A DNA stretch of 64,000 nt. Origin: Arthrobacter sp. YN. GTDB lineage: Bacteria; Actinomycetota; Actinomycetes; Actinomycetales; Micrococcaceae. The notes below the pieces were generated by a model that was not told where the DNA came from, did no database searches, and saw only the letters and a program-made list of their open reading frames with translations. The stretch spans positions 4,650,001-4,714,000 of the forward strand of contig NZ_CP022436.1 of the NCBI RefSeq assembly GCF_002224285.1. Direction: 5' to 3'. Position numbers and translations under genes: made by a program. Position 1 is the stretch's first letter, and each line of letters begins with the position of its first letter. This document shows positions 35,141-44,289 of this stretch, piece after piece.

Positions 35141-37224
35141 TATGCATTGACCTTTCTGAACAGCTCCAGGACCTCGTCGACCGTAGTGGCCTCCTCCAAC
35201 TGGGCAACTTGTGCCTTGTTGGTGAAGATCTTGGCAATGGAAGAGAGGATGTGGAGGTGCTCATTGTTGAGGCCGGCGACACCGACCACGAACTTCACTT
35301 GCTTGCCGCCCCAGTCGATGCCCTCGGGGTAGCGGATGATGGACACGGCCGAGTGGTTGATGTGTTCCTTGGCATCGTTGGTGCCGTGCGGGATGGCCAG
35401 GAAGCTGCCCATGTAGGTGGATACGGATTCCTCGCGCTCGTGCATCGCGTGGACGTAGCTGACATCCACGGCGCCGCGGTCCAGCAGGAGCTTTCCGGCC
35501 TCGTCGATCGCTGCGTCACGGTCGGCTGCCGTGCCGTTCAGGACCACGCTTTCGCGGAGCAGGACACCTTTACCTTCGGCTGCTTGACCTTCGACGGCGG
35601 CAGTCTGCTGAGCGACATGCGCGCCGTGGCCGGCGGCTGCTGAAGTGGCTGCGGCGGTGGGCTGGGCGTCTCCGGCAGGGGCCGCCGTCGTGCCTGTTTC
35701 AGCTGCAGCGCCTTCACTGTTGCTGCTCCGCACCAGTTCAACGATCTCTTCGTACTTGGGACTGTTCATGAAGTTGTCCACCGAGTAGTGCACTGCGCTC
35801 GACGTGCGCGGCTGGGCGCGTTCGGTCAGGTCCTGGTGCGTGACCACCACATCGTAGGTGTCGTTGAGGTTGGCGATGGCCGAGTTGGTGACCTTGACGT
35901 CCGGGAAGCCGGCCGCCTTGATCTTGTTGCGGAGGACCGAGGCACCCATGGCACTGGAACCCATGCCGGCGTCGCAAGCGAACACGATGTTCTGGACCGG
36001 GCGGGTGAGCACGGTACCGGGCTGGGCGCCGCTGGTGCCTGCCTGTTCGCCGGCGCGGTCACCAACAAGCGCGGAGGAGACGGAGCTCTTCTTGCCCTTC
36101 ATGGCTTCCATCCGGGACGTTGCCGCCGAGAGATCATCCTCGCCCGTGTTCTTTGAAGCGCGAAGGATGACCGACGCAATGAGGAAGGACACGGTGGTGG
36201 CCAGAATGACCGAGAGGATCACGCCAAGATAGCTGTCCCGCGCGGTCTGGGCGAGCACTGCAATGATGGAACCCGGTGCGGCCGGAGCCACCAAACCTGC
36301 GTTGGTGATGCTGAGCGTGGCGATTCCCGCCATGCCGCCACCGATGGCAGCGAGGATCAGGATGGGCTTCATCAGGACGTACGGGAAGTAGATCTCGTGG
36401 ATGCCCCCGAGGAAGTGGATGATCGCTGCACCGGGAGCCGAAGCCCTGGCTGCACCGCGTCCGAAGAACATGTACGCCAGCAGGATGCCCATACCGGGAC
36501 CGGGGTTGGCTTCGAGGAGGAACAGGATGGACTTGCCCTGTTCCAGTGACTGCTGGATGCCGAGCGGTGTCAGCACGCCGTGGTTGATGGCGTTATTGAG
36601 GAAGAGGACCTTGGCCGGTTCAATAAAGATGCTGGTCAGCGGCAGCAGACCGTTGTTGACCAGGAACTCGACCACAAGCCCCGCACCATCGGTGAACCAC
36701 TTGACCACCAAGGCGAGGCCATAGAAGCCGCCCAGAGCCAACGCTGCACCCCAGATACCGGCGGAGAAGTTGTTGACCAGCATTTCGAAACCGGGACGGA
36801 TCTTGCCATCCCAGATGGCGTCGATCTTCTTCATGGTCCAGCCGCCCAGGGGGCCCATGATCATGGCGCCGATAAACATAGGGGAATCTGTACCCGCAAT
36901 GACGCCCATGGTTGCGATGGCGCCTACGACACCGCCGCGCACGTCATAAACCATCCTGCCGCCGGTGTAGGCGATCAGGATTGGCAGGAGGTACGTGACC
37001 ATGGGACCAACGATGCCTCCGTTGGGATCACCATCGGCGTTGGTGCCGAAGCCACCGAGGGCGGGCACCGGAATCCAACCCTTCTCGATGAACAGGGCTG
37101 TGATGAGGCCCCAGGCGATGAAAGCGCCAATGTTGGGCATGATCATGCCGGACAGGAATGTTCCGAACTTTTGAACACCAACGCGGGCGCTGGTGCGGGG
37201 CTTCGCAACGGTCTCTGTTGCCAT
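35140..37224 (-). CDS. mtlA: Mannitol-specific PTS enzyme IICBA
   Basis: 694 residues carrying three PTS domains. The membrane EIIC domain (about 15-345) includes [15 protein letters not shown] and [19 protein letters not shown] (about 410-500) has the phospho-cysteine in [14 protein letters not shown] (Cys ~418). A flexible Ala/Gln-rich linker (about 510-545) leads to EIIA (about 550-694) with the phospho-histidine in LAIPHGTND (His ~613). It imports and phosphorylates mannitol using phosphate from HPr, whose gene lies divergently nearby. Confidence 0.95.
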   Translation of the reverse strand: MATETVAKPRTSARVGVQKFGTFLSGMIMPNIGAFIAWGLITALFIEKGWIPVPALGGFGTNADGDPNGGIVGPMVTYLLPILIAYTGGRMVYDVRGGVVGAIATMGVIAGTDSPMFIGAMIMGPLGGWTMKKIDAIWDGKIRPGFEMLVNNFSAGIWGAALALGGFYGLALVVKWFTDGAGLVVEFLVNNGLLPLTSIFIEPAKVLFLNNAINHGVLTPLGIQQSLEQGKSILFLLEANPGPGMGILLAYMFFGRGAARASAPGAAIIHFLGGIHEIYFPYVLMKPILILAAIGGGMAGIATLSITNAGLVAPAAPGSIIAVLAQTARDSYLGVILSVILATTVSFLIASVILRASKNTGEDDLSAATSRMEAMKGKKSSVSSALVGDRAGEQAGTSGAQPGTVLTRPVQNIVFACDAGMGSSAMGASVLRNKIKAAGFPDVKVTNSAIANLNDTYDVVVTHQDLTERAQPRTSSAVHYSVDNFMNSPKYEEIVELVRSSNSEGAAAETGTTAAPAGDAQPTAAATSAAAGHGAHVAQQTAAVEGQAAEGKGVLLRESVVLNGTAADRDAAIDEAGKLLLDRGAVDVSYVHAMHEREESVSTYMGSFLAIPHGTNDAKEHINHSAVSIIRYPEGIDWGGKQVKFVVGVAGLNNEHLHILSSIAKIFTNKAQVAQLEEATTVDEVLELFRKVNA

Positions 37225-37290
37225 GTGAATTCCTAACGTGTGTCCCGCGGCGGCGCGGGGTCAGTCGATATAGATCGAGAGAGAACAGCC

Positions 37291-38013
37291 TTAGGAGCTG
37301 CTGGAAATGCGGTGAAGCCATTCAAGGAAGAGCTTCAGTTCAGAGCTGGAAAGTTGGTCCGAATGTGAGGCCTGCAGGGCCGCATTCAGGGCGATTGCCG
37401 CAACAACCACGGACGACTTACCGGAGTCGTCCGCTGCGGCGCCACGGGCGGTGTCCGTGGAGACGGCAAAAATCATGGAATCCCGGGTCATCGTTGAGAG
37501 CTCGAGGTTCCTTTCTTCCACCGGTTCTGCGATCAGCATGAGCGTGACGCCCACGTTGGCCGCGAGGATGCTTCGGGCCGCTTCGCGGGGCGGCACGTTG
37601 ATCTGACCGGAAATTGCGGCCTTGTTCAGCATTTCCTCCAGAAGCACTTCAGCATCGGCCACGATTGCCGGACGGCTTTCCGGCCTGATATTGCCGAACA
37701 TCACCAGATACAGATGCGGCTGGCTCAGCCCGAACTGGACGTGGTTGTCCCACATCCGCCGGACGTCTTCCAAAGGCTCCCCGGACGGTGCAAAATCCCG
37801 CTCCCCCGCCACATACTCTTCAAATCCAGCTGAAACGACGGCGTCGAACAAGCCTTCTTTGTCGCCAAAGTGGTGGTAAAGCGTTGGCGCCGTGACCCCG
37901 GCAAGCTTGGTGATCTGGCGCGTTGAGACCGCTGACCCCTCCGAATTCGCCAGCAACTCGGCAGCTGCGCGAAGCAACCGAATTTTAGGCGGAAGCTGGT
38001 CATCGAAACTCAT
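37291..38013 (-). CDS. TetR-family regulator of the mannitol/PTS locus
   Basis: 240 residues with an N-terminal HTH (VSTRQITKLAGVTAPTLYHHFGDKEGLFDAVV) and a C-terminal effector domain. It is first in the mtl operon, 66 bases before mtlA, and divergent from ptsI. No MtlR activator with PTS regulatory domains is present, so this TetR protein is the likely local switch for mannitol and possibly for ptsIH. The ligand, perhaps a polyol phosphate, is unknown. Confidence 0.82.
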   Translation of the reverse strand: MSFDDQLPPKIRLLRAAAELLANSEGSAVSTRQITKLAGVTAPTLYHHFGDKEGLFDAVVSAGFEEYVAGERDFAPSGEPLEDVRRMWDNHVQFGLSQPHLYLVMFGNIRPESRPAIVADAEVLLEEMLNKAAISGQINVPPREAARSILAANVGVTLMLIAEPVEERNLELSTMTRDSMIFAVSTDTARGAAADDSGKSSVVVAAIALNAALQASHSDQLSSSELKLFLEWLHRISSSS

Positions 38014-38031
38014 AACCGCTACCCTAGCACC

Positions 38032-38046
38032 TATAGCGTTGCTATA
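38032..38046. promoter_or_regulatory. Candidate TetR operator between mtl operon and ptsI
   Basis: TATAGC-GTT-GCTATA is a perfect 15-bp palindrome, 18 bases upstream of the tetR ATG and about 97 bases before ptsI. Its position in the divergent promoter region suits control of both directions. Confidence 0.65.
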
Positions 38047-38142
38047 TGAAGTGGCTCACAAAGGAATTTTGTAGGCTAGTTTTCGAGGCTCCCGGTGCCG
38101 TCGCCGGCGGGTCTGAACCAACAAGCAGGAACAGAGGATTCA

Positions 38143-39843
38143 GTGCAGAATTTCCAAGGAGTAGGGGTAAGCCCTGGCCGCATCATTGGTTCCGTCCGCC
38201 AGATGCCCAAGCCGGTGGGCGAACCGCCGTCGGGAGAGCGTTTGGCCGCGGACGTTGCGCCGGAAGACGCCGTCGCAGGCTTGAAGGCTGCCGCGCAGTC
38301 CGTCCATGACGAGCTCAAGGGACGTGCGGAGAGCGCTTCGGGCGATGGCAAGGCCGTCCTCGAAGCCACCGCCCTCATGGCCAAGGACACCATGCTCCTG
38401 AAGTCGGCGGCCAAGCTGATCAATGCAGGCGCCTCCGCCGAGCGTGCCATCTGGGAAGCCGGCGCCTCCGTATCCGAAATGCTGCACAATCTGGGCGGCT
38501 ACATGGCCGAGCGCGCCACTGACGTCCTGGATGTGCGTGCCCGCATCGTGGCTGAACTCCGCGGCGTGCCCGCACCGGGCATTCCTGCTTCGGACACGCC
38601 CTTCATCCTGGTGGCCGAGGACCTCGCGCCGGCGGACACCGCAACACTGAATCCCGCGGTGGTGCAGGCGCTGGTGACCTCCGGTGGTGGCCCGCAGTCC
38701 CACACGGCCATCATCGCGCGCTCGCTCGGCCTGCCTGCAGTGGTCGCGGCGCACGGCGTTGACGACATTGCCGATGGAACCGAGATCTACGTCGATGGTG
38801 CGGCCGGTTTCGTGGCGGCTTCACCCTCTGACGAGCACCGCGCTTCTGCCATCGCATGGGCCGAAACGTCAGCCACCCTTGCTGAATTCGACGGAAACGG
38901 CACGACGGCGGACGGGCACTTGGTGCCGCTCCTCGCCAACGTTGGTGGAGCCAAGGATGCCGTGGCAGCCGCCGCTTTGGGTGCCCAGGGTGTTGGCCTG
39001 TTCCGCACCGAGTTCTGCTTCCTGGAACGCGACACCGAACCTTCCGTGGACGAGCAAGCCGCAGCGTACAAGGCCGTGTTTGACGCATTCCCGGGCAAGA
39101 AAGTTGTCCTGCGAACCCTGGACGCCGGCGCCGACAAGCCCTTGCCGTTCCTCACGGACGCCACCGAACCCAACCCTGCGCTGGGTGTCCGCGGCTACCG
39201 CACCGACTTCACCACGCCGGGGGTCCTGGAGCGCCAGCTTGAGGCCATCGCCCGGGCAGCCACGGAATCCGATGCTGATGTGTGGGTCATGGCACCCATG
39301 ATCTCCACCGCTGCCGAAGCCGGACGCTTCGCTTCACTGTGCGCAGCTGCCGGGATCCAGACGCCGGGTGTCATGGTGGAAGTTCCCTCTGCCGCCCTGA
39401 CCGCTGCCACCGTGCTGCGCGAGGTGGGGTTCGCTTCCCTGGGCACCAACGACCTCACCCAGTACGCCATGGCCGCCGACCGCCAGCTCGGCCCCTTGGC
39501 CGAACTTAATACCCCTTGGCAGCCCGCCGTCCTTCGGCTCGTGCAGCTCACCGTGGAAGGCGCAGCCCAGGAAAGCTCAGGCCGTGAAGGTGACGCCAAG
39601 CCCGTGGGTGTTTGTGGAGAGGCAGCCGCCGACCCGGCCCTCGCCGTCGTGCTTACCGGACTGGGTGTGACCACACTGTCCATGACCGCCCGGTCGCTGG
39701 CCGCCGTCGGGACTGTGCTGAAAACCGTCACGCTTGAGCAGGCGCAGGAACTCGCGCGCCTGGCCCTCTCCGCACCCAGCGCCACCGAGGCCCGCGACTG
39801 GGTCCGCGCCAAGCTCCCGGTACTCGAAGAACTCGGCCTCTAA
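38143..39843 (+). CDS. ptsI: PTS enzyme I (phosphoenolpyruvate-protein phosphotransferase)
   Basis: The GTG at 38143 (MQNFQGVGVSPG) follows AGAGG; the frame is open a little further upstream. 566 residues. The phospho-histidine lies in GGGPQSHTAIIARSLGLP, and the PEP-binding domain shows GLFRTEF, TLDAGADKPLP, RGYR, MVEVPSA and the late GTNDLTQYAMAADR and VCGEAA. It starts the PTS cascade by taking phosphate from PEP and passing it to HPr, encoded next. Confidence 0.93.
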   Translation: MQNFQGVGVSPGRIIGSVRQMPKPVGEPPSGERLAADVAPEDAVAGLKAAAQSVHDELKGRAESASGDGKAVLEATALMAKDTMLLKSAAKLINAGASAERAIWEAGASVSEMLHNLGGYMAERATDVLDVRARIVAELRGVPAPGIPASDTPFILVAEDLAPADTATLNPAVVQALVTSGGGPQSHTAIIARSLGLPAVVAAHGVDDIADGTEIYVDGAAGFVAASPSDEHRASAIAWAETSATLAEFDGNGTTADGHLVPLLANVGGAKDAVAAAALGAQGVGLFRTEFCFLERDTEPSVDEQAAAYKAVFDAFPGKKVVLRTLDAGADKPLPFLTDATEPNPALGVRGYRTDFTTPGVLERQLEAIARAATESDADVWVMAPMISTAAEAGRFASLCAAAGIQTPGVMVEVPSAALTAATVLREVGFASLGTNDLTQYAMAADRQLGPLAELNTPWQPAVLRLVQLTVEGAAQESSGREGDAKPVGVCGEAAADPALAVVLTGLGVTTLSMTARSLAAVGTVLKTVTLEQAQELARLALSAPSATEARDWVRAKLPVLEELGL

Positions 39844-39873
39844 CTTCTGTTTGTTTCTGTCAAAGGAGAAACC

Positions 39874-40152
39874 ATGCCCGAACGCACAGCCACCATCGCC
39901 AGCCGCTCCGGCCTGCACGCCCGCCCCGCCGCCTTGTTTGCCGAGGCCGCGGGTGAGCAGCCGGTGGAGGTCACCATTGCCATGCAGGGCGAACCTGCCG
40001 ATGACGCGCTCGACGCCGCCAGCATCCTTTCGCTCATGACCCTCGGTGCCGCCAAGGGCGACGTCGTGGTGCTGCGGGCCGAGGGTGACGGTGCCGACGC
40101 TGCGCTGGACGCACTGGTGAAGCTGCTGGAGACGGACCTGGACGCGGAGTAG
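39874..40152 (+). CDS. ptsH: Phosphocarrier protein HPr
   Basis: 92 residues with AAAGGAG before the ATG. The active His15 is in SRSGLHARPAALF, and Ser50 in DAASILSLMTLGA aligns with the regulatory serine region of Gram-positive HPr. It carries phosphate from EI to MtlA and other EIIs. It lies 30 bases after ptsI in the same operon. Confidence 0.93.
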   Translation: MPERTATIASRSGLHARPAALFAEAAGEQPVEVTIAMQGEPADDALDAASILSLMTLGAAKGDVVVLRAEGDGADAALDALVKLLETDLDAE

Positions 40153-40207
40153 CTTTCGCTGGGCTGTCCCGAGGCCTGCAACGCGCGGCTCACGCTAGGC
40201 TTCTGCC

Positions 40208-40630
40208 ATGGCATTGATAGCTCCCCGCGTCACCGCAGGACTCCCCGCCGACGACGCCCGGAATCTGGCGCGCTCCCTCCAGGACAGCGACGACATCACC
40301 GTGTTCGTGGACGGCACAGTCCACCGCCTGCCGGACGAGGCGAGGGACGCCGTCGTCGACCTCCTCGCGAGGCTGGGCCGCGGCGAAACCGTGACGGTCA
40401 GCAGCGTGGAGGAAATGCTCACCACTTCGCAGGCCGCCGAGCTCGCGGGGATCTCGCACACCTATCTGCGCAATATGACCGACCGCGGCGAAATCCCCGT
40501 GGAATACCGCGGAACGCATCGTCGGATCCGGCAAGCTGCCATCATCGCGTGGCTGGAATCCCAGAAGAAGAAACAGGCAGAAACCGCTGTGGACCAACCC
40601 GACGGAAATGACGTCAAAGCCGGCCAATAG
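40208..40630 (+). CDS. Excisionase-type HTH protein (antitoxin-like), no toxin partner
   Basis: 140 residues. The C-terminal half holds an excisionase/MerR-like helix-turn-helix: LTTSQAAELAGISHTYLRNM, then RGTHRRIRQAAIIAWLE. The N-terminal half (ITVFVDGTVHRLPDEARDAVVDLLARL) resembles antitoxins normally paired with PIN toxins, but no PIN gene follows. TAGGCT (40196-40201) lies exactly six bases before the ATG and there is no RBS, so the message is probably leaderless. Likely a DNA-binding regulator. Confidence 0.7.
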   Translation: MALIAPRVTAGLPADDARNLARSLQDSDDITVFVDGTVHRLPDEARDAVVDLLARLGRGETVTVSSVEEMLTTSQAAELAGISHTYLRNMTDRGEIPVEYRGTHRRIRQAAIIAWLESQKKKQAETAVDQPDGNDVKAGQ

Positions 40631-40708
40631 TGTCGACAGTGATAAGGATCAAGCAACGATCCCAGCCAACAGGCGGGCACCCCTTAAAGCCGGGGTTACG
40701 CTTGATCG

Positions 40709-40978
40709 GTGGGCAATTTCAAAGGGTGGCATATCGTGGCCGGGTTGGCCGCAATGGCCCTTGCCGCACCCTTGGGCTCTGCCATGGGATTGAACTTTGT
40801 GGCAACCTTCATGTTCGCGTGCACGGTGTTCGTGGCCGTCGCAATGTGGACGGAATCAAAAATCGCACGACGCCGGGACGCGGCTGCGGCGTCCGCCGCC
40901 GCCGAATCGTCACGCCAGGCAGGCGATCCCAACGAATCCGATGACGCCACAAGGTCCGACGACGCCACCAGGGAGTAG
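40709..40978 (+). CDS. Small two-TMS membrane protein, 89 aa
   Basis: The GTG start is preceded at exactly six bases by TACGCT (40697-40702) and no RBS, indicating a leaderless transcript. Two hydrophobic segments (HIVAGLAAMALAAPLGSAMG and FVATFMFACTVFVAVAM) are followed by a charged cytosolic tail rich in Ala, Asp and Ser with a short repeat DDATRSDDATRE. I do not recognise the family. Confidence 0.65.
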   Translation: MGNFKGWHIVAGLAAMALAAPLGSAMGLNFVATFMFACTVFVAVAMWTESKIARRRDAAAASAAAESSRQAGDPNESDDATRSDDATRE

Positions 40979-40980
40979 GC

Positions 40981-41640
40981 ATGGGGTTCAATAGCGGTAT
41001 GGCTTCGACTTCCCCTTCCATTGTGTGGCCCGTGGTGCATGAGGAACGTCGTGCCCTGATCCGGGACCTTGAACCCCTCCAGCCATCCCAATGGAGGACG
41101 CCGTCACTGTGCCCGGGCTGGGACGTCCATGATGTCCTGGCGCACGTGATCGACACTGCCAAGACCACACGCCTCGGCTTCATTCGACGCATGATTGCCT
41201 CCCGGATGGATTTTGACCGCGACAATGCCATAGGTGTTGAGCGCGAAAGGACCCCTGACCCGGGGAAGACCCTGGCCCGGTTGCAGGCCGCGCTCTCCCG
41301 CACATCCGGGCCGCCTGCAGGCCTGGGGACCCGGTTGGTTGAAGCTTTCGTGCACGGCGAGGACATCCGCCGCCCGCTGGGGATGCACCGTGACTACCCT
41401 GCAGCGCATGTCGCCACAGCCCTGCACTATCAGGTGCGGACCAGCACCAAGATGGGCGGAGGCAAGCAGGTGGCGGAAGGTTGGCGCCTGGTGGCCACCG
41501 ATGCATCCTTCGATCACGGGGACGGACCTGCTGTTGAAGGGCCGGCCATTGCGCTGCTGCTGGCGGTGTCCGGCCGGCCAATAGCGGAGGACGAGCTGAG
41601 CGGCCCCGGGGCTCCCGTGTTCTTGCGGCGGACACCATGA
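40981..41640 (+). CDS. Maleylpyruvate-isomerase/mycothiol-dependent (DinB-like) family protein
   Basis: 219 residues (219 from the ATG at 40981 with GGGAG; an ATG at 40999 is possible). The N-terminal DinB-like helical domain carries LCPGWDVHDVLAHVIDTAK with the metal-binding His, and VEAFVHGEDIRRPLG supplies the second histidine set. Actinobacterial members use mycothiol or have unknown substrates. It overlaps the following hydrolase gene by ATGA. Confidence 0.78.
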   Translation: MGFNSGMASTSPSIVWPVVHEERRALIRDLEPLQPSQWRTPSLCPGWDVHDVLAHVIDTAKTTRLGFIRRMIASRMDFDRDNAIGVERERTPDPGKTLARLQAALSRTSGPPAGLGTRLVEAFVHGEDIRRPLGMHRDYPAAHVATALHYQVRTSTKMGGGKQVAEGWRLVATDASFDHGDGPAVEGPAIALLLAVSGRPIAEDELSGPGAPVFLRRTP

Positions 41641-42472
41641 TGCGGGTGCGGGGCATGCCGGCGGCATTGCTGTCTGCAGACGTAGAAGTTCTGGGATTGA
41701 AGGGGCGGATCCTGTGGGCTGAGGGCACGCCCGAGCCTATAGCTGCGCCTTTTACCGGATCCGAGGCCGATCCCGCTGGGCCCGCCTACATTCTGGTCCA
41801 CGGCATCGGGGTCTCGCACCGTTATTTGGCCCGGCTGCACACAGTCCTTGCAGCGAGCGCCCCCACCTACTCCCTGGACCTCCCGGGGTTTGGGGGACTC
41901 CAAAGCCTGATCGACAGCTCTCGGTGGAGGACTACGGTGCCTTCATTGCGGAGGCCCTCGCTTCCCGCGGCATCGGTTCCTACATTTTGGTGGGCCATTC
42001 GATGGGGGCGCAGTTTGTTATCGAGGCGGCTTTGCATGCGCCGGATCGGGTACGGCAAGTGGTGCTGATGGGGCCTGTTGTTGATTCGCGGCACAAGAAC
42101 GTGAGGCGCCAGTCCGTGGCTCTTCTCCTTGACGGGATGCTCTGCGAAAGCCCCTCCTCCAATTTGATCGTCACGTCGGACTATTTCCGCTGCGGTCCGC
42201 GCTGGTACCTCACTGAACTGCCGGTGATGATGACGTACCCCACTGAAAAACGTTTGGCTGGGATCAAGGTCCCGGTGCTGGTCCTGAGGGGAAGCCGCGA
42301 CAACGTGGCTGGCCCGGACTGGGCTCTCCGGCTGTCGAGGGCGGTTGACCAGGGGCGCTTGGTGGAGATCCCCGGCGTCGGGCATGTAGCGCAACACATG
42401 CGGCCCCAGGCCGTGGCGGACGCCATCCGGAGTTTCGTTGCCGCGACAGCGCTTCGCGGCCAGGCACCTTGA
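41637..42472 (+). pseudogene. Alpha/beta hydrolase split by a one-base frameshift
   Basis: The 5' part reads VHGIGVSHRY (oxyanion region) up to LDLPGFGG in one frame. From about 41897 the next frame continues as TPKPDRQLSVEDYGAFIAEA and holds the nucleophile elbow VGHSMGAQF, the acid in VLVLRGSRDNVAG and the histidine in VGHVAQHM. The shift falls at a run of five G's (41892-41896); six would restore a single 278-residue hydrolase with the classic LPGFGGTPKP motif. It is a sequencing error, a true disruption, or slippage. An internal GTG at 41924 could start the second half, but it would lack the oxyanion strand. Confidence 0.8.
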
Positions 42473-42542
42473 TGAGTCCACGCGTCCCGGCTAGGCTGGC
42501 GGAGCCATCGCATTAGTAAGTTTGCTTACGAAAGGGCTGACT

Positions 42543-42815
42543 GTGACCACTGGAGATAACAAGGACGAGCAAGGCTTCGGCGCAACCGGCGCCACGGGGC
42601 CCTACGGCGCCGCAACACCCCCGGCATCCGACAATGCCGACCTCAACGCCGACCCCGAATTGCGCCAGGACGAAGACGAGGACCCTGCAGCATCTGCCAA
42701 CCCGGATCCCCTCGACGGAAACGTCACAGGCTTGGAACCCGGCGGCGGAGTGCCCCCGGGAGAAACCCCGCCGGCCGAGGGCAGCATGAGCAGCGACCAA
42801 GGACACGAAGAGTAA
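42543..42815 (+). CDS. Small acidic Pro/Gly-rich protein, DUF6480-like
   Basis: The GTG at 42543 follows AAAGGG. The 90-residue product is acidic and disordered, with [20 protein letters not shown] and GETPPAEGS, a motif I associate with DUF6480 proteins of actinobacteria. Unlike many of those, no membrane helix is visible. A TAGGCT -10 element is at 42492-42497. Role unknown. Confidence 0.65.
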   Translation: MTTGDNKDEQGFGATGATGPYGAATPPASDNADLNADPELRQDEDEDPAASANPDPLDGNVTGLEPGGGVPPGETPPAEGSMSSDQGHEE

Positions 42816-42833
42816 GCAACTGCGGGTGCCAAG

Positions 42834-43898
42834 CTACGGCAGCCTCAGGATCTCCCCAAGATCGTAATCTGCGGGTTCTTCCAACTGGGAGTAAGTGCAG
42901 CTCTCCGGCGTGCGGTCCGGCCGCCAGCGCCTGAACTGCGTGGTGTGCCGGAACCGCTCGCCCTCCATGTAGTCGTAGGCCACCTCGATCACCAGTTCGG
43001 GACGCAGGGGCACAAACGAGAAGTCCTTGCCCGCGCCCCACCGGCTTTGGGCCCCGGGCATCCTGGAACCCCCGGCCCCTTCCCCTTGACTGGCCCACTC
43101 GCCCCAGGGATGCTTGCCGAGTTCCACCTGGTACGGCTCGAGCTCAGCTACCAGGCTTTCCCTTCTGGCCATGGGGAATGAGGCCACCACCCCCACATGC
43201 TGGAGCCGGCCGGCGTCGCTATAAAGACCCAACAGCATGGACCCCACAACTTTCGCTGTCTTGTGCCAGCGGAAGCCGGCCACCACGCAGTCCGCGGTGC
43301 GCTCGTGCTTGGTCTTGAACATCACGCGCTTGTTGGGTAAATACGTCCCATCCAAGGGCTTGGACAGCACACCGTCCAGGCCTGCGCCTTCCAACTGCAC
43401 GAACCATTCCTTTGCACGTTCAAGGTCCGTGACTGCGGGGGTGACGTAAACGGGCGGCTCCGCCTTGGCGAGCGCACGTTCCAGGATGGCCCGACGCTCC
43501 GAAAAAGGAGTGCCCATCAGGTCGTCGTCGCCGAGGGCCAGGATATCGAACGCGATCATGGACGCCGGAGTCTTCTCGGCGAGCATCCGGACCCGGCTGT
43601 CGGCCGGGTGGATCCGCTGCTGCAGCACCTCGAACTCCAGCCGGTTGCCCTCGATCAGGACAATCTCGCCGTCGATCACGCATTTGTCCGGAAGGTTCTT
43701 CCGCAGCGCCTCCACCAGTTCAGGGAAGTAGCGGGTCATGGGTTTCTCGTTGCGGCTGCCCAGGATGATCTCATCGCCATCTTTGAAGACAATGGTCCGG
43801 AAGCCGTCCCATTTGGGCTCGTAATGCCCAACATCGGGGATGGTGGGGACGGATTTGGCGAGCATGGGCGAGACGGGTGGCATCACAGGCAGGTCCAT
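42834..43898 (-). CDS. ligC: ATP-dependent DNA ligase, LigC-type
   Basis: From the ATG at 43898 the protein has 354 residues; a TTG six bases upstream has the better-placed RBS and is equally possible. The nucleotidyl-lysine motif is EPKWDGFR (Lys29), followed by DGEIVL, FDILALG, GLDGVLSKPLDG and VMFKTK, then an OB-fold domain with VGSMLLGLY and RFRHTTQFRRWRPDR. There is no polymerase or nuclease domain, so it belongs to the stand-alone LigC type linked to nonhomologous end joining or base-excision repair. Confidence 0.88.
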   Translation of the reverse strand: MDLPVMPPVSPMLAKSVPTIPDVGHYEPKWDGFRTIVFKDGDEIILGSRNEKPMTRYFPELVEALRKNLPDKCVIDGEIVLIEGNRLEFEVLQQRIHPADSRVRMLAEKTPASMIAFDILALGDDDLMGTPFSERRAILERALAKAEPPVYVTPAVTDLERAKEWFVQLEGAGLDGVLSKPLDGTYLPNKRVMFKTKHERTADCVVAGFRWHKTAKVVGSMLLGLYSDAGRLQHVGVVASFPMARRESLVAELEPYQVELGKHPWGEWASQGEGAGGSRMPGAQSRWGAGKDFSFVPLRPELVIEVAYDYMEGERFRHTTQFRRWRPDRTPESCTYSQLEEPADYDLGEILRLP

Positions 43899-43943
43899 AG
43901 ACAATGTCTACCTGCCGGTTCGCGCCGAAGCTAGTCTTAGGCG

Positions 43944-44006
43944 ATGGATATCTTGGCCGTGTTGACTGCCGTACCGGGAGCTCCCAGCACCGGCCCCGAA
44001 GCCTAA
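43944..44006 (+). CDS. Possible leaderless 20-aa ORF
   Basis: MDILAVLTAVPGAPSTGPEA and a TAA stop. Its only support is TAGTCT (43932-43937) exactly six bases before the ATG, the same spacing as the leaderless starts at 40208 and 40709. It may be a chance ORF; it would lie upstream of the riboswitch. Confidence 0.2.
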   Translation: MDILAVLTAVPGAPSTGPEA

Positions 44007-44120
44007 ACGCTGGAACCCTCTCATCCGGGGAGGCCTACCGTCCGTTACATTAATGTGACTTTACTTTCCGGCTCATGTACCGTCGTAGGGCGACCCGTAT
44101 CTCCGCTGGGCCGCTTCCGG

Positions 44121-44281
44121 AATGACGCCGAGCTCTGCCGCATTCCGGGATCCGCCAGACCCGCGGCAGAGGCGGGGGACCCACAAGTTCCCGGACTTTC
44201 CCAAGTCCTTGGGGTGAAGCCGCTACGGCGGCCGGACGGCCTCGTCCGAACCCGACAGCTAACCTCGAAGGCGTTGAGAGG
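44121..44281 (+). ncRNA. ydaO/yuaA (c-di-AMP) riboswitch
   Basis: The element carries family landmarks in order: ACGCCGAGCTCTGCCGC (44125-44141), GGCAGAGGCGGGGGACCCA (44164-44182), CTTGGGGTGAAGCCG (44208-44222), and CCGAACCCGACAGCTAACCT from 44246. The closing helix pairs ACGCC (44125-44129) with GGCGT (44270-44274). These match the c-di-AMP riboswitch that controls cell-wall hydrolase and osmolyte genes in actinobacteria and Bacillus. The trailing GAGAGG is also the RBS of the next gene, and CCTC just upstream can pair with it, so control may act on translation. A TACCGT -10 about 40 bases upstream is a possible promoter. Confidence 0.85.
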
Positions 44282-44289
44282 CAACCACC

